Source: Candidatus Jordarchaeia archaeon
GTDB taxonomy: Archaea; Asgardarchaeota; Jordiarchaeia; Jordiarchaeales; Jordiarchaeaceae
Reading direction: 5' to 3'
NCBI GenBank assembly: GCA_029856435.1
Contig: JAHQXB010000123.1
Coordinates: 1-60,269 of the forward strand
DNA: 60,269 bases
This document shows positions 8,568 through 18,402 of the stretch, piece by piece. The stretch's first letter is position 1. Each line of letters starts with the position of its first letter. The translations under genes were made by a program, and so were the position numbers. The notes below the pieces were generated by a model, which saw nothing but the letters and a program-made list of their open reading frames with translations, searched no databases and had not been told where the DNA came from.

Positions 8568-9040
8568 GAGCCTCTTGTTGGATGGTGCTTTTGTCTTGCC
8601 CGCTCCTTTTCCCACTTTTCTCCCCCTGGGTTCTGCACCTTCCGCCCGCTTCATGAGTGTCTCCTTCTCCTGTCCTTCCCCCACTCACTAGGTCCAAAAA
8701 AGGTTTTTCATACAGTCACAGCAGCAAGTTCATCACTAGGCAGAGTACTCCGAAGCCACATGGAAAACACTGGAAGAGGGGCGAATACCAAAGAAGGCAT
8801 CTCAAGTATGAATACAAAAAACTCTTACGCTCGTAGACCACGTTGTTGGATCCACCTATAAACTTGAACAAGCCCCTGAGTAAGTGGTGGATGTGTTGAG
8901 AAAACTGCTCAGATTTGGGTGGGCATCCATCCCGTACGGGAAGGAAGTTTGAGAGGGAGAAGCTAACAAGCCGCAAGAGGTATTATACTTACAAGAAGAG
9001 AATTTGGGCTTAATGCCATTGGGCCTTCGCGGGGTGTCAA

Positions 9041-9904
9041 CTACTTTGAAAATTTTTTGATTACTGAGGCATCTATGCGGTTTTCGTTGAGGGCTAAATC
9101 TTGGTAGTCGATTCCCATCGCTAAACCTAAGAGCTGAGAATAATGAACTATGGGAATATCAATGGGTTTGTTTGGGGGCATTTGGCTCTGCTCATACATT
9201 AAGTAGCAAAATGGACACGCAGTGACCATTATATCAGCGTACCTTTTAACTGTTGAAAGCTTTTCCCTAGCTATTTCAGTGGCTAATTCGTTCCTCCGTT
9301 TTATTGTCAGCAATGGAGCGGAGCAACAGTCCAGCTTGCCTGGATAATCTATGCTAACTGCTCCTGCAATGTTAACTAGTTCATCTAGGGAAGTGGGGTC
9401 TTCAGGGTCATCAAAATTCATTATCTTGAAAGGCTTTAATAAGTGGCATCCGTAATGCACCGCTACCCTTAAACCCTCCAGAGGGTTCGAAACATGGGCG
9501 CGAATTCTGTCAATTCCCAAATCCTCCAAAAACATTCGCACAAAATGTTTAACCTCCACCTTTCCCCTAAACTCTCGATCTACCTCCGCAAGAATGTTGT
9601 TCACATCGTCTCTCAGTTCAACTTCCTTTTTCAGCGTGTTGTTGGCGTCTGTGAGGACTTCTGTGCAACCATTACACAAAGTAACAATGTTAACCCCCAT
9701 ATCCTCTGCTATGGATATGTTCCGAGCAGCCAAGGCAAGCGCGGTTCTGGGGTCTATACACTTTAAATAGGTAGTTCCACAACATCCCGCCCCCTCCATA
9801 TCCAAGAGCTCCACACCTAAAGCCTCAGCTACTTTTCTCGTGGAAACCTCATAGCTCGGAAGCCTAGCTAATGTCGTGCACCCCACAAAAAATGCATATC
9901 TCAT
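9041..9904 (-). CDS. hdrB: Heterodisulfide reductase subunit B-like
   Basis: A 287-residue HdrB paralogue, last gene of the 15-gene minus-strand Hdr operon. Domain one has GCTT, GAGCCGTTYLK and CNGCTE; domain two has HYGCHLLKP, LDCCSAPL and CPFCYLMYEQ. Both noncubane-cluster cysteine sets are therefore complete. It follows its hdrC after six bases. As in the other copies the C-terminus carries LLGLAMGID, a conserved HdrB feature. This hdrC-hdrB pair is preceded by a free-standing winged-helix gene, and no hdrA follows it, so it must share one of the upstream HdrA proteins. Confidence 0.9.
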   Translation of the reverse strand: MRYAFFVGCTTLARLPSYEVSTRKVAEALGVELLDMEGAGCCGTTYLKCIDPRTALALAARNISIAEDMGVNIVTLCNGCTEVLTDANNTLKKEVELRDDVNNILAEVDREFRGKVEVKHFVRMFLEDLGIDRIRAHVSNPLEGLRVAVHYGCHLLKPFKIMNFDDPEDPTSLDELVNIAGAVSIDYPGKLDCCSAPLLTIKRRNELATEIAREKLSTVKRYADIMVTACPFCYLMYEQSQMPPNKPIDIPIVHYSQLLGLAMGIDYQDLALNENRIDASVIKKFSK

Positions 9905-9910
9905 AAATTT

Positions 9911-10456
9911 TCAATCCTCCGCCAGTTCTATTCCCACAAGTTTGTCAAGGCCCGTCATTCTCATAATTTTTCTAACCTCATCAATGTCAACTTTGGGTAC
10001 AGGTGGGAGCTCCCTCATTTCCCTATCTTCCTCTATGAATTCAGTCATCTCATAAATATAACCATGACTAGCTAGGGCTTCAATAACCTTCTTCAAAGAA
10101 GGATGCAGGTAACCTTCCCTAGCCGCGACTCCTCGCAGAGCTGAAATTATCTCCGCCAGCTCCACATTCTGGGGGCAACGCTCAAGGCACGTGTAACACT
10201 GGGTGCACAGCCACAATAGATCTCCCTTAAAGAGCGCCTGCTTCATTCCAAGCTTGGTCATCATAGCTATCAATCTGGGCTTGTACTCCTTAAGGTGTCT
10301 CCCAACTGTGCAGTCAGCACTGCATGTGCCGCACTGGAAGCAGAGCATAAGCTTTTCGCATCCCGGAATTTTGCTAATCTCCTTCTGTAGGCTGGTATCC
10401 AAATCCTTGAGTTTTATGACTGTTTGCTTTTCATCAGAAGAATTTGCTTCAGTCAT
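9911..10456 (-). CDS. hdrC: Heterodisulfide reductase subunit C-like
   Basis: A 181-residue HdrC paralogue with two [4Fe-4S] motifs: CFQCGTCSADCTV, in which Thr replaces the usual Pro after the fourth Cys, and CTQCYTCLERCPQN. The N-terminal 20 residues are polar and probably disordered. The C-terminus (VDIDEVRKIMRM) is longer than in the other copies. It pairs with the hdrB at 9041-9904 six bases downstream. It is separated from the winged-helix gene upstream by 34 bases, one of the larger gaps in the operon. Confidence 0.9.
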   Translation of the reverse strand: MTEANSSDEKQTVIKLKDLDTSLQKEISKIPGCEKLMLCFQCGTCSADCTVGRHLKEYKPRLIAMMTKLGMKQALFKGDLLWLCTQCYTCLERCPQNVELAEIISALRGVAAREGYLHPSLKKVIEALASHGYIYEMTEFIEEDREMRELPPVPKVDIDEVRKIMRMTGLDKLVGIELAED

Positions 10457-10490
10457 TTTGAATCACTACTCTTCAATTTTATTCTCCCCA

Positions 10491-10835
10491 TCATCTAACC
10501 AACTCATATAGATACATGTTCTCTTTCTCACCCGCAAAGGTAACCCTTCCCATTCTTCTTAGGGCTAATAGGTGCTTAACTACTGCTTGTTCTGGAAGTC
10601 GGGTTGCCTTGGAAAGGTCTTTTACTGATAATGGGCCCTGTCCTTCGATTTCATTCATAATAAGCCATCTCTCCATCTCCTCTCTCATAATCTTCCTCAT
10701 AAGTTGCTCCAAACCTTCCTCGGTGATGGTTCCTGATTCCAAAAGGGCTTGGCTTCGCCCAATCAGCCATCTGACACGAATGTCTCCCAGAACTCCAACA
10801 GCCGCCTCTAATCTTTTTCTTAAATCTTCAGACAA
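10491..10835 (-). CDS. Winged-helix domain protein inside the Hdr operon
   Basis: A short, basic, helical protein whose C-terminal half reads as a winged helix-turn-helix: LSVKDLSKATRLPEQAVVKHLLALRRMG followed by a strand pair ending YLYELVR (counted in pieces, helices about residues 65-95). The same kind of domain is fused to the C-terminus of the MvhD protein at 15685-16455. This gene may therefore be a detached MvhD tail or a dedicated regulator or assembly factor. I choose TTG 10835, preceded by GGGAGG 10-11 bases upstream, over ATG 10895, which would overlap the end of hdrB by 53 bases. No cysteine ligands are visible, so redox sensing would need a partner. Function is unknown. Confidence 0.6.
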   Translation of the reverse strand: MSEDLRKRLEAAVGVLGDIRVRWLIGRSQALLESGTITEEGLEQLMRKIMREEMERWLIMNEIEGQGPLSVKDLSKATRLPEQAVVKHLLALRRMGRVTFAGEKENMYLYELVR

Positions 10836-10842
10836 TCTGAGT

Positions 10843-11742
10843 TCAGCCTCCCGAACCACCTTCCAATATTTTTGAAATCCTAACCCTGTGATCATTTAAA
10901 GCCAGCTCGTCTGGTTCAATGCCTAAAGCCAGCGCTAGAAGCTCAGGATAGTGAAGCACTGGGAGCTCAAATTTCTCACCAAAAAGTTTCTCTATCCGGG
11001 ACTGATTAAGGTCGAAGGCCAGATAGCAAGAAGGACAAATAGTAATTAGGGCATCGGCTCCCACTTCCTTCATATGTCTAAGTTTGTCCCCCGCTAGTCT
11101 AAAAGGAATTTTTTCATCTATGGCCATAATTGGGTAGCCGCAACACTCCCTTTTATTCACGTAATCCAGACACGTGGCTCCCGTAGGTTCAATTAATTGT
11201 CTCAAAATTGTGGGATTCTCAGAGTCATCAAATTTCATGTACTCCCTTGGCCGCAGAATATGGCAACCATAATGCTCCACCACTTTGAGACCTCTATGTG
11301 GTTTTACAATTTTCTCCTTAAGTTTCTCAATGCCTACATTCTCCACCAATACCTGAACCAGATGTTTAACCTCTCTATTTCCCTTATACTCCATTCCATC
11401 CCGTTTCAAGAAATTGTTAATTTTCTCCCTAACTTTTTCATCCTCTCTAAGGATAGTGTTCACCTTGTGTAGAGTACCACTGCAGCCGGGACAGAGAGTC
11501 AATATATCAAGTTCCTCTCTTTCCGCTAAACAAAGGTTCCAAGCAGCCAAAACCATCATAACCTCGTGACTAATGGGATCTATGGGAAGACCACAGCAGT
11601 TAAACTCGGGCATATCCACTAACTCGACATCCAACCTGCTAAGAACCTTTCTTGCTGCAACCTCATAGCTGGGAACCCTATAGGGAATTAGACAGCCTAA
11701 ATACAGCAAGTAAGTTGAATCCGAAATTTTACTTCCCTCCAT
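10843..11742 (-). CDS. hdrB: Heterodisulfide reductase subunit B-like
   Basis: A 299-residue HdrB paralogue with both CCG domains complete: GCLIP, FNCCGLP and CPGCSG in the first; EHYGCHILRP, ECCGYP and CPSCYLAFD in the second. It would carry the noncubane clusters that reduce a disulfide or oxidise thiols. The start overlaps the upstream hdrC by 14 bases. Compared with the other copies it has NKRE before the CC of domain two, so its substrate pocket may differ. Together with hdrC 11729-12250, mvhD and the fused hdrA it makes one full A-D-C-B unit. Confidence 0.9.
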   Translation of the reverse strand: MEGSKISDSTYLLYLGCLIPYRVPSYEVAARKVLSRLDVELVDMPEFNCCGLPIDPISHEVMMVLAAWNLCLAEREELDILTLCPGCSGTLHKVNTILREDEKVREKINNFLKRDGMEYKGNREVKHLVQVLVENVGIEKLKEKIVKPHRGLKVVEHYGCHILRPREYMKFDDSENPTILRQLIEPTGATCLDYVNKRECCGYPIMAIDEKIPFRLAGDKLRHMKEVGADALITICPSCYLAFDLNQSRIEKLFGEKFELPVLHYPELLALALGIEPDELALNDHRVRISKILEGGSGG

Positions 11743-12250
11743 CCTTCTTTTTTGCCTTTTTTAGGAATCCAGCAATTTCTGCGAGTCTAGCAAGCTTTCT
11801 GGGGTTAGCCTTTGGTAATGGAGGAAGCCCTGCAGCCTCCCTCCTCTTCATTCTGGACTCCGATATTTCATAAGCGTAACCCGTTTCTAGAATGTTAAAA
11901 GCTAATTCCCTAAAACCATCTGGAATATATCCCTCTTCCACAGCAATGTTTCTAAGCATCCTCAGTAAGCTGGAAAACCTCACACCCCTCGGACAGCGGT
12001 CGGTACAAGTATAACAAGAAGCGCAAAGCCAAAGTTCACCAGCTGAAAGAACATCTGATTTTAACCCCAAAAGAACCATTCTCAATATCTTAAGAGGCCT
12101 GTATGCCCCGCTGAAGCGAGCCACGGGACAGTCCGCGGTACATGTCCCACACTGCATACAGAGCATGAGGTTCTCTATTTCTGGCACATGGCTGAGCTCA
12201 TATTTGAATTGGCGATCCGCCTCCGACAGTTTAATGACTTCTTCAGTCAT
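11729..12250 (-). CDS. hdrC: Heterodisulfide reductase subunit C-like
   Basis: A 173-residue HdrC paralogue with intact [4Fe-4S] motifs [15 protein letters not shown] and [14 protein letters not shown]. The lysine-rich tail ([11 protein letters not shown]) overlaps the hdrB start. Its ATG overlaps the stop of the upstream mvhD by four bases (ATGA). This links it tightly to the fused HdrA-MvhD pair, and it likely carries electrons from that HdrA to the HdrB at 10843-11742. Confidence 0.9.
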   Translation of the reverse strand: MTEEVIKLSEADRQFKYELSHVPEIENLMLCMQCGTCTADCPVARFSGAYRPLKILRMVLLGLKSDVLSAGELWLCASCYTCTDRCPRGVRFSSLLRMLRNIAVEEGYIPDGFRELAFNILETGYAYEISESRMKRREAAGLPPLPKANPRKLARLAEIAGFLKKAKKKDGGK

Positions 12251-12684
12251 TTCCCATCACCTCCACCACTGAGTGGACTTGGACCCAGTTCCTTTATCTT
12301 TTGAGTCATTTCCTTCACAACCGCCGCAAATTTGTCTCCCTCCGAGGCAGAAATCCACTCCAACCTTAACCTTTCCGGCTCTATTCCTAGCTGTTTCAAA
12401 AGATTTCGGGTCAGGGCTATTCTACGCTGGGCTCTCAGGTTTCCTGTTAAGTAGTGGCAATCAGATGGTATGTGACATCCTGCCACTAGTACTGCGTCAG
12501 CACCGTTTTTGAAGGCTTCAAGTACAAATGTGGGGTCTATTCTGCCACTGCACATAACCCTGATTATTTTAACATTTGTGGGATACTGAAACCTACTCAC
12601 TCCCGCCAAATCGGCGCCAGCGTAGCTACACCAACTACAGCAAAAAGCCACTATCTTGGGTTCAAACTCAGCCACATCATCCAC
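12247..12684 (-). CDS. mvhD: MvhD-type [2Fe-2S] electron-transfer subunit
   Basis: A 145-residue protein of the F420-non-reducing hydrogenase delta-subunit family. All family cysteines are present: [22 protein letters not shown] and [11 protein letters not shown]. In methanogens MvhD passes electrons from the MvhAG hydrogenase to HdrA; other lineages use formate dehydrogenase or NADH modules instead. Here no hydrogenase, FdhA/B or Flx subunit is adjacent, so the donor is not known. It overlaps the fused hdrA by eight bases and hdrC by four, indicating stoichiometric synthesis with both. It is the shortest intact MvhD in the window and lacks the winged-helix tail of its paralogue. Confidence 0.9.
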   Translation of the reverse strand: MDDVAEFEPKIVAFCCSWCSYAGADLAGVSRFQYPTNVKIIRVMCSGRIDPTFVLEAFKNGADAVLVAGCHIPSDCHYLTGNLRAQRRIALTRNLLKQLGIEPERLRLEWISASEGDKFAAVVKEMTQKIKELGPSPLSGGGDGK

Positions 12685-15600
12685 CTCCCAGTAAGGCTCT
12701 AATCTGAGCCAGAATCTGTTTATCAGTAAAATGCTCTATGGTTATCGCTCCCGAGGGACACGCGGCGCTACACAGCCCGCACCCCTTACAGAGGGCCTCT
12801 ATTATGTTTGAAACATTTCTCCCATTCTTTTCCACAATTTGCGCAGCTCCACTCTCACAGATGGATACACAGACTTTGCACGCAGCGCAGAGATCTTCGT
12901 CAACCTTAGCTATTGCACCCTCTATTTCCAGTGCTTCTTTGGATAGAATGGTGGCCGCTCGAGCAGCCGCGCCACAGGCTTGAGATATGCATTCATCCAT
13001 GAATTTTGGTGACTGTGCCAGCCCACAGAGAAAAATTCCCTCCGTGGCAAAATCAACTGGGCGAAGCTTCATATGTGCCTCCAGGAAAAATCCCTCCTTG
13101 CTTAAGGGTACTTTTAGCATCTGAGCCAAATTTTTGTTATCGGGGTTTGGATAGATCCCTGCACTTAACACAATTAGGTCGGGCTCAATTTCGATTTTCT
13201 TCTTAATTATGGGATCCCTGACCAGTACCCTGAGTGTCCCCTCATTTGCCACCTCAGGTTTGTGCTCTTCATCGTAGCGAATAAATATTACTCCCCTCCT
13301 TTGAGCTTCCTGATAGTATTTCTCCCGGAAACCATAAGTTCTCATATCCCTATATAGCACATAGACCTCTGTTTCTGGTTTTGACTCCTTAATTTTTAAA
13401 GCGTTCTTAATTGCACCAGAACAACAAACTCTGGAGCAGCTTGGGTGTTCACCATTTCTGGAGCCGATACACTGTATCATAACCACGGTATCCGCGCTGA
13501 ATTCCCCGTTTGCCAACTTCTCCTCTAATTCTAACTGGGTTAACACCCGGTCATCCATTCCATAAAAATACTCAGTGGGTTTATACTCAGTTCCACCCGT
13601 AGCTACAATTATTACCCCATGCTGAATCTCCCTCCTCTCCCCATTAACTAGTACAGTTGTCTTAAAGTTTCCAACATATCCCTCAACACCCACCACTTCC
13701 GCCTCTGTGTAAACATGTATTTTCCCGTTACCTTCTACTCTCCTTATCAAAGATTCAAGTCTCTCGCTGGGTTTGTCGCCGTTGAGAAGAAATTTTATTC
13801 TACGGAGATTTCCTCCAAGCTGTTTCTCCCTCTCCACCAAGTGTACCTCAAATCCCTGCTCTGCAAGCTCCAAAGCCGCAATCATTCCCGATAATCCCCC
13901 ACCAATGACTAAACCAACTGGTGTAATCTTTATCATTGGTTTTTGAAGGGGTTTAAGTAGTCTGGCTTTTGCCACAGCACTCCTCACTAGGTCTACGGCT
14001 TTCTGTGTTGCCTTCTCAGGCTCGTGCATGTGTACCCAGGAGCATTGGTCTCTTATGTTTGCCATTTCAAAGAGGTAGGGATTTAAGCCTCCTTCCCGAA
14101 TTGTGTCTCTGAAAAGAGGCTCATGTGTTCTTGGTGTACATGATGCCACCACAACACGGTTAAGGTCATGTTCCTTTATGGCTTCCACTATGCGTGCACC
14201 AGTGTCTTGAGAGCAAGTGTAAAGGTTGTGCTCCGCATATACCACGTTTGGAAGTGTTTTGGCATATTCCACTACTCTGGGTACGTCAACTACTCCACCA
14301 ATGTTTATCCCACAGTGGCAAACGAAAACTCCAATTCGAGGCTCCTTTCCCTCCACATTTTTCTCAGGTGGGTATTGCTTTTTAGCGATTAGTTTTCCCC
14401 TGGCCGAGGATATGATGCCTCCCGCTTTGGCGGCAGCACCGCTTGCTTGCGCTACACTGTCTGGAATGTCCTTGGGGGAAGAGAATGCTCCACAAACGTA
14501 GACACCTGGCACCGAGCTTTCAAGTGGGGCAAAATCGTCTGTTTTGCAGAACCCATACTCGTTAAGATCTATGCCCAGTTTTTCCGCTATTTCCCGGGAA
14601 TTTCTAGGTGGTTTCATTCCAACTGAGAGTACTACAAGGTCAAATTCTTCCTCTTTAGGCTCGCCGTCTTCAATATACTTTACAAGAAGATTGTGCGACT
14701 TGGGCACTTCCTCTACGCTGGCAACCCTTGATCTGACAAATCTCACCCCATATTCTTCCTCAGCCCTTTTATAGTAATCGTCGAACTCTTTTCCATAGGA
14801 ACGCATATCTATGAAAAATATGGTGCAATCTAGGGGGCTCTGAGTATGTTCCTTAGCAATCACCGCTTCCTTGATTGCAAACATACAACATACAGCGGAG
14901 CAGTAACTGTTCCCCAGACGGGTGTCACGAGAGCCAACACACTGTATAAACGCAATATTTTTGGGAATCTCACCATCGTAGGGACGTATGACTAAACCAC
15001 CATAGGGTCCGGAAGCACTAAGGATACGTTCAAACTCTATACTTGACACTACATTAGGGAAGCGCCCATAACCATATTCCGGGAGGGCTTCCGCCTCAAA
15101 TTCCTCAAATCCCGGTGCAAGTATTATGGAGCCTACATCCAAAACTATATCTTGCTCCTTTTGCTCATATTCGATTGCCTTCGCCCTGCATACCTCGCTA
15201 CATATCCCACATCCTATACATTTTTCTTTATCAATTGAGTATACTAAAGGAACAGCCTGTGGGTACCTAACGAATATTCCCCCCCGATTACCCAATCCTT
15301 CATTGAACTCATCAATAGCCTCAACAGGACACCACCTAGCACACACCCCACACCCCGTACACTTCCCCTCATTAACACGTCTAGGCCTCTTAGTAATTGA
15401 AACTTTGAAGTGGCCTGCACCACCTTCTACGCTCTTTATTGAGGCATTAGTTAAAAGTTGAATATTGGGGTGTCTCCCACAACCAACCAGCTTTGGCGCA
15501 AGAATACACATAGCGCAATCATTTGTGGGGAAGGTCTTATCCAGTTGAGCCATCACACCCCCAATTGAAGGCGTTTCATCCATCAAATAAACTTTGAAGC

Positions 15601-15688
15601 CAGAGTCTCCCAAATCAAGAGCGGCCTGAATTCCAGCTATTCCACCTCCCACAACTAGTACCGCCCCAACCTTATCCTCCACATTCAC
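12677..15688 (-). CDS. hdrA: Double-length (fused) HdrA flavoprotein
   Basis: A 1003-residue HdrA made of two FAD halves. The first half (to about residue 440) has GGGIAG near the N-terminus, the CAMCIL motif, an inserted ferredoxin ([22 protein letters not shown]) and the YCSAVCC region, but no CxCG head. The second half starts near residue 450 with the HdrA head [14 protein letters not shown], a second GGGLSG FAD motif and SCSRVCC. It ends with a two-cluster ferredoxin ([22 protein letters not shown]). The inserted ferredoxin is missing from the second half. The same two halves occur as separate adjacent genes twice upstream (18403-19719 with 16452-18401; 21862-23208 with 20171-21865). Two flavins per chain would suit bifurcation, but this is inferred. 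Confidence 0.9.
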   Translation of the reverse strand: MNVEDKVGAVLVVGGGIAGIQAALDLGDSGFKVYLMDETPSIGGVMAQLDKTFPTNDCAMCILAPKLVGCGRHPNIQLLTNASIKSVEGGAGHFKVSITKRPRRVNEGKCTGCGVCARWCPVEAIDEFNEGLGNRGGIFVRYPQAVPLVYSIDKEKCIGCGICSEVCRAKAIEYEQKEQDIVLDVGSIILAPGFEEFEAEALPEYGYGRFPNVVSSIEFERILSASGPYGGLVIRPYDGEIPKNIAFIQCVGSRDTRLGNSYCSAVCCMFAIKEAVIAKEHTQSPLDCTIFFIDMRSYGKEFDDYYKRAEEEYGVRFVRSRVASVEEVPKSHNLLVKYIEDGEPKEEEFDLVVLSVGMKPPRNSREIAEKLGIDLNEYGFCKTDDFAPLESSVPGVYVCGAFSSPKDIPDSVAQASGAAAKAGGIISSARGKLIAKKQYPPEKNVEGKEPRIGVFVCHCGINIGGVVDVPRVVEYAKTLPNVVYAEHNLYTCSQDTGARIVEAIKEHDLNRVVVASCTPRTHEPLFRDTIREGGLNPYLFEMANIRDQCSWVHMHEPEKATQKAVDLVRSAVAKARLLKPLQKPMIKITPVGLVIGGGLSGMIAALELAEQGFEVHLVEREKQLGGNLRRIKFLLNGDKPSERLESLIRRVEGNGKIHVYTEAEVVGVEGYVGNFKTTVLVNGERREIQHGVIIVATGGTEYKPTEYFYGMDDRVLTQLELEEKLANGEFSADTVVMIQCIGSRNGEHPSCSRVCCSGAIKNALKIKESKPETEVYVLYRDMRTYGFREKYYQEAQRRGVIFIRYDEEHKPEVANEGTLRVLVRDPIIKKKIEIEPDLIVLSAGIYPNPDNKNLAQMLKVPLSKEGFFLEAHMKLRPVDFATEGIFLCGLAQSPKFMDECISQACGAAARAATILSKEALEIEGAIAKVDEDLCAACKVCVSICESGAAQIVEKNGRNVSNIIEALCKGCGLCSAACPSGAITIEHFTDKQILAQIRALLGGG

Positions 15689-16455
15689 ACCTCCAAAGCT
15701 GTATATAGAGGAGACGTTCCCTCAATTCTTTCGACCGCCACCAAGTTTTTCCGCCGCATAGCTGCAATGTGGCTCAGCACCCTTTGGGGGCGCAGATTCA
15801 GTCTTTCAGAAAGCTCCCTAACTGAGAGGGGATGGTCTTTTAACATACGGAGTATTCTGTGTCGGTCAAATTCGTCATTCATGTACTCAGCTAATCTCTT
15901 CTCAAACTCTTCCTTTGATACCACTTCTCCATACACGTTTCCCTTCTCGGTAATCTGTCTCTTCTTACCAACCAGTTCTCGTAAACGTACATCAGCAACA
16001 GTATCCCTGACCACTTCCAATAGTTCCAGTACGTTTTTGTCCGGGTTTTCTCCAGCTAAGGGCGATGGACCTAAATGTATTAGCTGGTTTGTGAAGTCTT
16101 TGACAACATCTGCAAAAAGAGCTCCGCCCGAAGCTGGGATCCATTCCAGACGTAGTCTTTCTGGCTCCAAACCGGTTTTGGCTATCAAATTTTTCAAAAT
16201 TTTTATTCTAACTTCTGCGTTGAGGTTGCCCTCCACGTAGTGGCAGTCGCCCGGAAGGCACCCTGCAATTAAAACTCCATCAGCGCCATTAATGAGAGTG
16301 TCCACTACGATTACTGGGTCAATTCTGCCACTACACATCAACCTCACAATGCGTATGGTTGGAGGGTAACTAATTCTACTCATGCCCGCTAAGTCGGCGG
16401 CCGAGTAGGCACACCAATTGCACAGAAACCCAACTATTTTCGGCTCATAACTCAT
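15685..16455 (-). CDS. mvhD: MvhD-type subunit fused to a winged-helix domain
   Basis: A 256-residue protein. Residues 1-140 are a complete MvhD domain ([34 protein letters not shown]) for a [2Fe-2S] cluster. Residues 140-200 are a helical linker. Residues 195-256 form a winged helix: HRILRMLKDHPLSVRELSE, then LNLRPQRVLSHIAAMRRKN and a short wing ending LYTALEV. A DNA-binding-type domain on an electron-transfer subunit could sense flux and regulate the operon, or simply be a docking fold. The related stand-alone gene at 10491-10835 makes this arrangement less likely to be accidental. Four-base overlaps join it to the hdrA genes on both sides. Confidence 0.88.
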   Translation of the reverse strand: MSYEPKIVGFLCNWCAYSAADLAGMSRISYPPTIRIVRLMCSGRIDPVIVVDTLINGADGVLIAGCLPGDCHYVEGNLNAEVRIKILKNLIAKTGLEPERLRLEWIPASGGALFADVVKDFTNQLIHLGPSPLAGENPDKNVLELLEVVRDTVADVRLRELVGKKRQITEKGNVYGEVVSKEEFEKRLAEYMNDEFDRHRILRMLKDHPLSVRELSERLNLRPQRVLSHIAAMRRKNLVAVERIEGTSPLYTALEV

Positions 16456-18401
16456 AGTTCTCCCCTTCCTAATGCGGCGAGTGATTGGGCGAGAATTTGT
16501 TCATCAGTAAAATGAAATATGGTGATAGCTCTTGCTGGGCAACTTGCGGCGCAGGCGCCACAACCCTTACATAGAATCTCTGTGACTTGCGCTTTTCCCT
16601 TCTCACCCTTCTTTATTGCTCCATAAGGACATATACCCTGGCAAGTTCCGCACTCAATACAAAGATCTTCATTAACCGAGGCTACTATGGGCTCTACGTC
16701 CACTTTCCCTTTGGACATAGGAATAGAGGCCCTTGCTGCGGCTCCACATGCCTGAACTATGCACTCGGTAATATCCTTGGGAAATTGGGCGGCGCCAGCA
16801 AGATATATCCCCTCAGAGTTTGTGTCGAGAGGCTTGAGCTTAGGATGTGCTTCACGGAAAAAGCCATCTGGTGTACGTGTGACCCCTATTTTTGAGCCCA
16901 ACTCGGCGGAGTCCTTTCTGGGAGTCATAGCTTCAGCAAGAATCAGGAGATCAGTGGGAATCTTAATAGTCATTCCCAGTGTGGGATCATAGACCACTAC
17001 CTGAATCCGTGAGTCGTCTGGTCTGGAAACCTTTGGGGGGTTATCTGGTGTGTACCTGAAGAAATTTATTCCTGCTAGTCGCGCTTCTCCATAAAGTTCT
17101 TCTTGTCCTTCACCAAAGCTTCTTATATCTCGGTAAAGAATGGAGACCTGCGTTTCCGGATAATCTTTTTTGATGAGCATGGCGTTTTTTAATGCCACCG
17201 AGCAGCAGACTCTGGAGCAATATTGCCTATGGGGGTTTCTGGAACCCACACAAAGAATAAAAACTATGTTCTTGGGCACCTGTCCATTGGAAGGTTTTAC
17301 TAACCGCCCATTGGTGGGACCATTGTTGCTGAGCATTCTTTCCAGTTGGAATTGAGTGATTACATCTTCGTACTCTCCGAAGCCATACTCACCTTGTGGC
17401 AAATAGGGATCATAACCGGTGGCAAGAATAATTGTTCCCACCGAAATGTTTTTGCTTTGGGGTTTGCTGTCCAAAGAAATGGCACCTTGCTTGCAGACCT
17501 TGACGCACTCCCCGCAGCGTGTGCAACTATCCTCATCAATAGTAAGAATTCTGGGCACAGCGTCATTGTAGGGGATATATATGGCCTTCCTAGTGTTTAG
17601 TCCAAAGTTAAACTCGTCTGGCACCTCTACGCGGCATACCTCTAAGCATTTCCCGCACAGGTTGCAGTTCTGGTTAACGAAGCGGGGTGTTATCTTTAAC
17701 TTTATTTCAAAGTTGCCAATATAGCCGCCTACTTCCTCGACTTCCGTGTTAGTGAATACTTCAATATTCGGATGGCCCGTTAATGCGTTCAACATCGGTT
17801 TCAGAATTTCTGACGCTCTTTCATTGGTTAAAATTACCCTGTTTAACTGTGCCACTCTTCCTCCAAGATAGGGAGACCTCTCCACAAGATATGTAGAAAA
17901 CCCTCTATTGGCCATTTCCAAAGCTGCCCGTATTCCAGTTATTCCTCCACCCACGATTAGAGTTGCGGGTTTAACTTGAACTTCCCTTTTCTCTAAGGGT
18001 TGAAGCAGTCGAGCCTTAGCAACAGCCATTCTTAATATATCCTTTGCCTTCTCAGTGGCCTTTACGGGATTATTTGCATGGGCCCACGAACACTGCTCTC
18101 GAAGATTAGCCATTTCAAAAAGATACCGGTTTAAACCAGCCTCCTCAACAACGGAGCGGAATGTGGATTCATGCATTTGAGGAGAACAGGAAGCCACAAC
18201 AACCCTATTTAAATTGTAGTCTTTGATATCCTTTTTTATTAGTTCCTGGCCGGGCTCCGAACACATGTAAACGTAGTGCCTCGCAATCACAACATCCGGA
18301 AGTTTTCCCGTGGCTTCCGCCACCTTTTCAACGTCAATTACTCCCGCAATATTCAATCCACAATGGCAAATATAGCACCCAACACGTAATTCTTCCTCCA
18401 T
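16452..18401 (-). CDS. hdrA: HdrA C-terminal-half flavoprotein (split HdrA)
   Basis: A 649-residue protein equal to the second half of the double HdrA. It has the N-terminal iron-sulfur head VGCYICHCGLNIAGVIDV with further Cys in YMCSEP and ASCSPQ, FAD motif GGGITG near residue 158, then an inserted ferredoxin (CNLCGKCLEVC and CTRCGECVKVC). The CVGSR/YCSRVCC region and a C-terminal two-cluster ferredoxin (CIECGTCQGIC, CKGCGACAASC) follow. Unlike the other two C-terminal halves, this one keeps the inserted ferredoxin. It begins one base after the stop of the N-terminal-half gene, with GGAGG inside that gene's end, so the two halves are made together and probably assemble as a heterodimer. Confidence 0.9.
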   Translation of the reverse strand: MEEELRVGCYICHCGLNIAGVIDVEKVAEATGKLPDVVIARHYVYMCSEPGQELIKKDIKDYNLNRVVVASCSPQMHESTFRSVVEEAGLNRYLFEMANLREQCSWAHANNPVKATEKAKDILRMAVAKARLLQPLEKREVQVKPATLIVGGGITGIRAALEMANRGFSTYLVERSPYLGGRVAQLNRVILTNERASEILKPMLNALTGHPNIEVFTNTEVEEVGGYIGNFEIKLKITPRFVNQNCNLCGKCLEVCRVEVPDEFNFGLNTRKAIYIPYNDAVPRILTIDEDSCTRCGECVKVCKQGAISLDSKPQSKNISVGTIILATGYDPYLPQGEYGFGEYEDVITQFQLERMLSNNGPTNGRLVKPSNGQVPKNIVFILCVGSRNPHRQYCSRVCCSVALKNAMLIKKDYPETQVSILYRDIRSFGEGQEELYGEARLAGINFFRYTPDNPPKVSRPDDSRIQVVVYDPTLGMTIKIPTDLLILAEAMTPRKDSAELGSKIGVTRTPDGFFREAHPKLKPLDTNSEGIYLAGAAQFPKDITECIVQACGAAARASIPMSKGKVDVEPIVASVNEDLCIECGTCQGICPYGAIKKGEKGKAQVTEILCKGCGACAASCPARAITIFHFTDEQILAQSLAALGRGEL

Positions 18402-18402
18402 A

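Larger units (their letters stand above)
7772..9040. other. Decayed, gene-poor region
   Basis: About 1.27 kb without an intact gene in a window that is otherwise densely coding. It contains a broken flavoprotein N-terminus (7954-8144, +) and a broken transposase (8336-8567, -). The part from 8700 to 9000 shows basic, protein-like runs in alternating plus-strand frames, for example RRHLKYEYKKLL, interrupted by stops. I could not assign that part. Confidence 0.6.

Noticed and set aside
8475..8976. Three overlapping short frames on both strands in the gap before the Hdr operon
   Set aside because: None reads as an intact domain. One strand carries a broken transposase in a different frame, so these open frames are by-products of decayed sequence.
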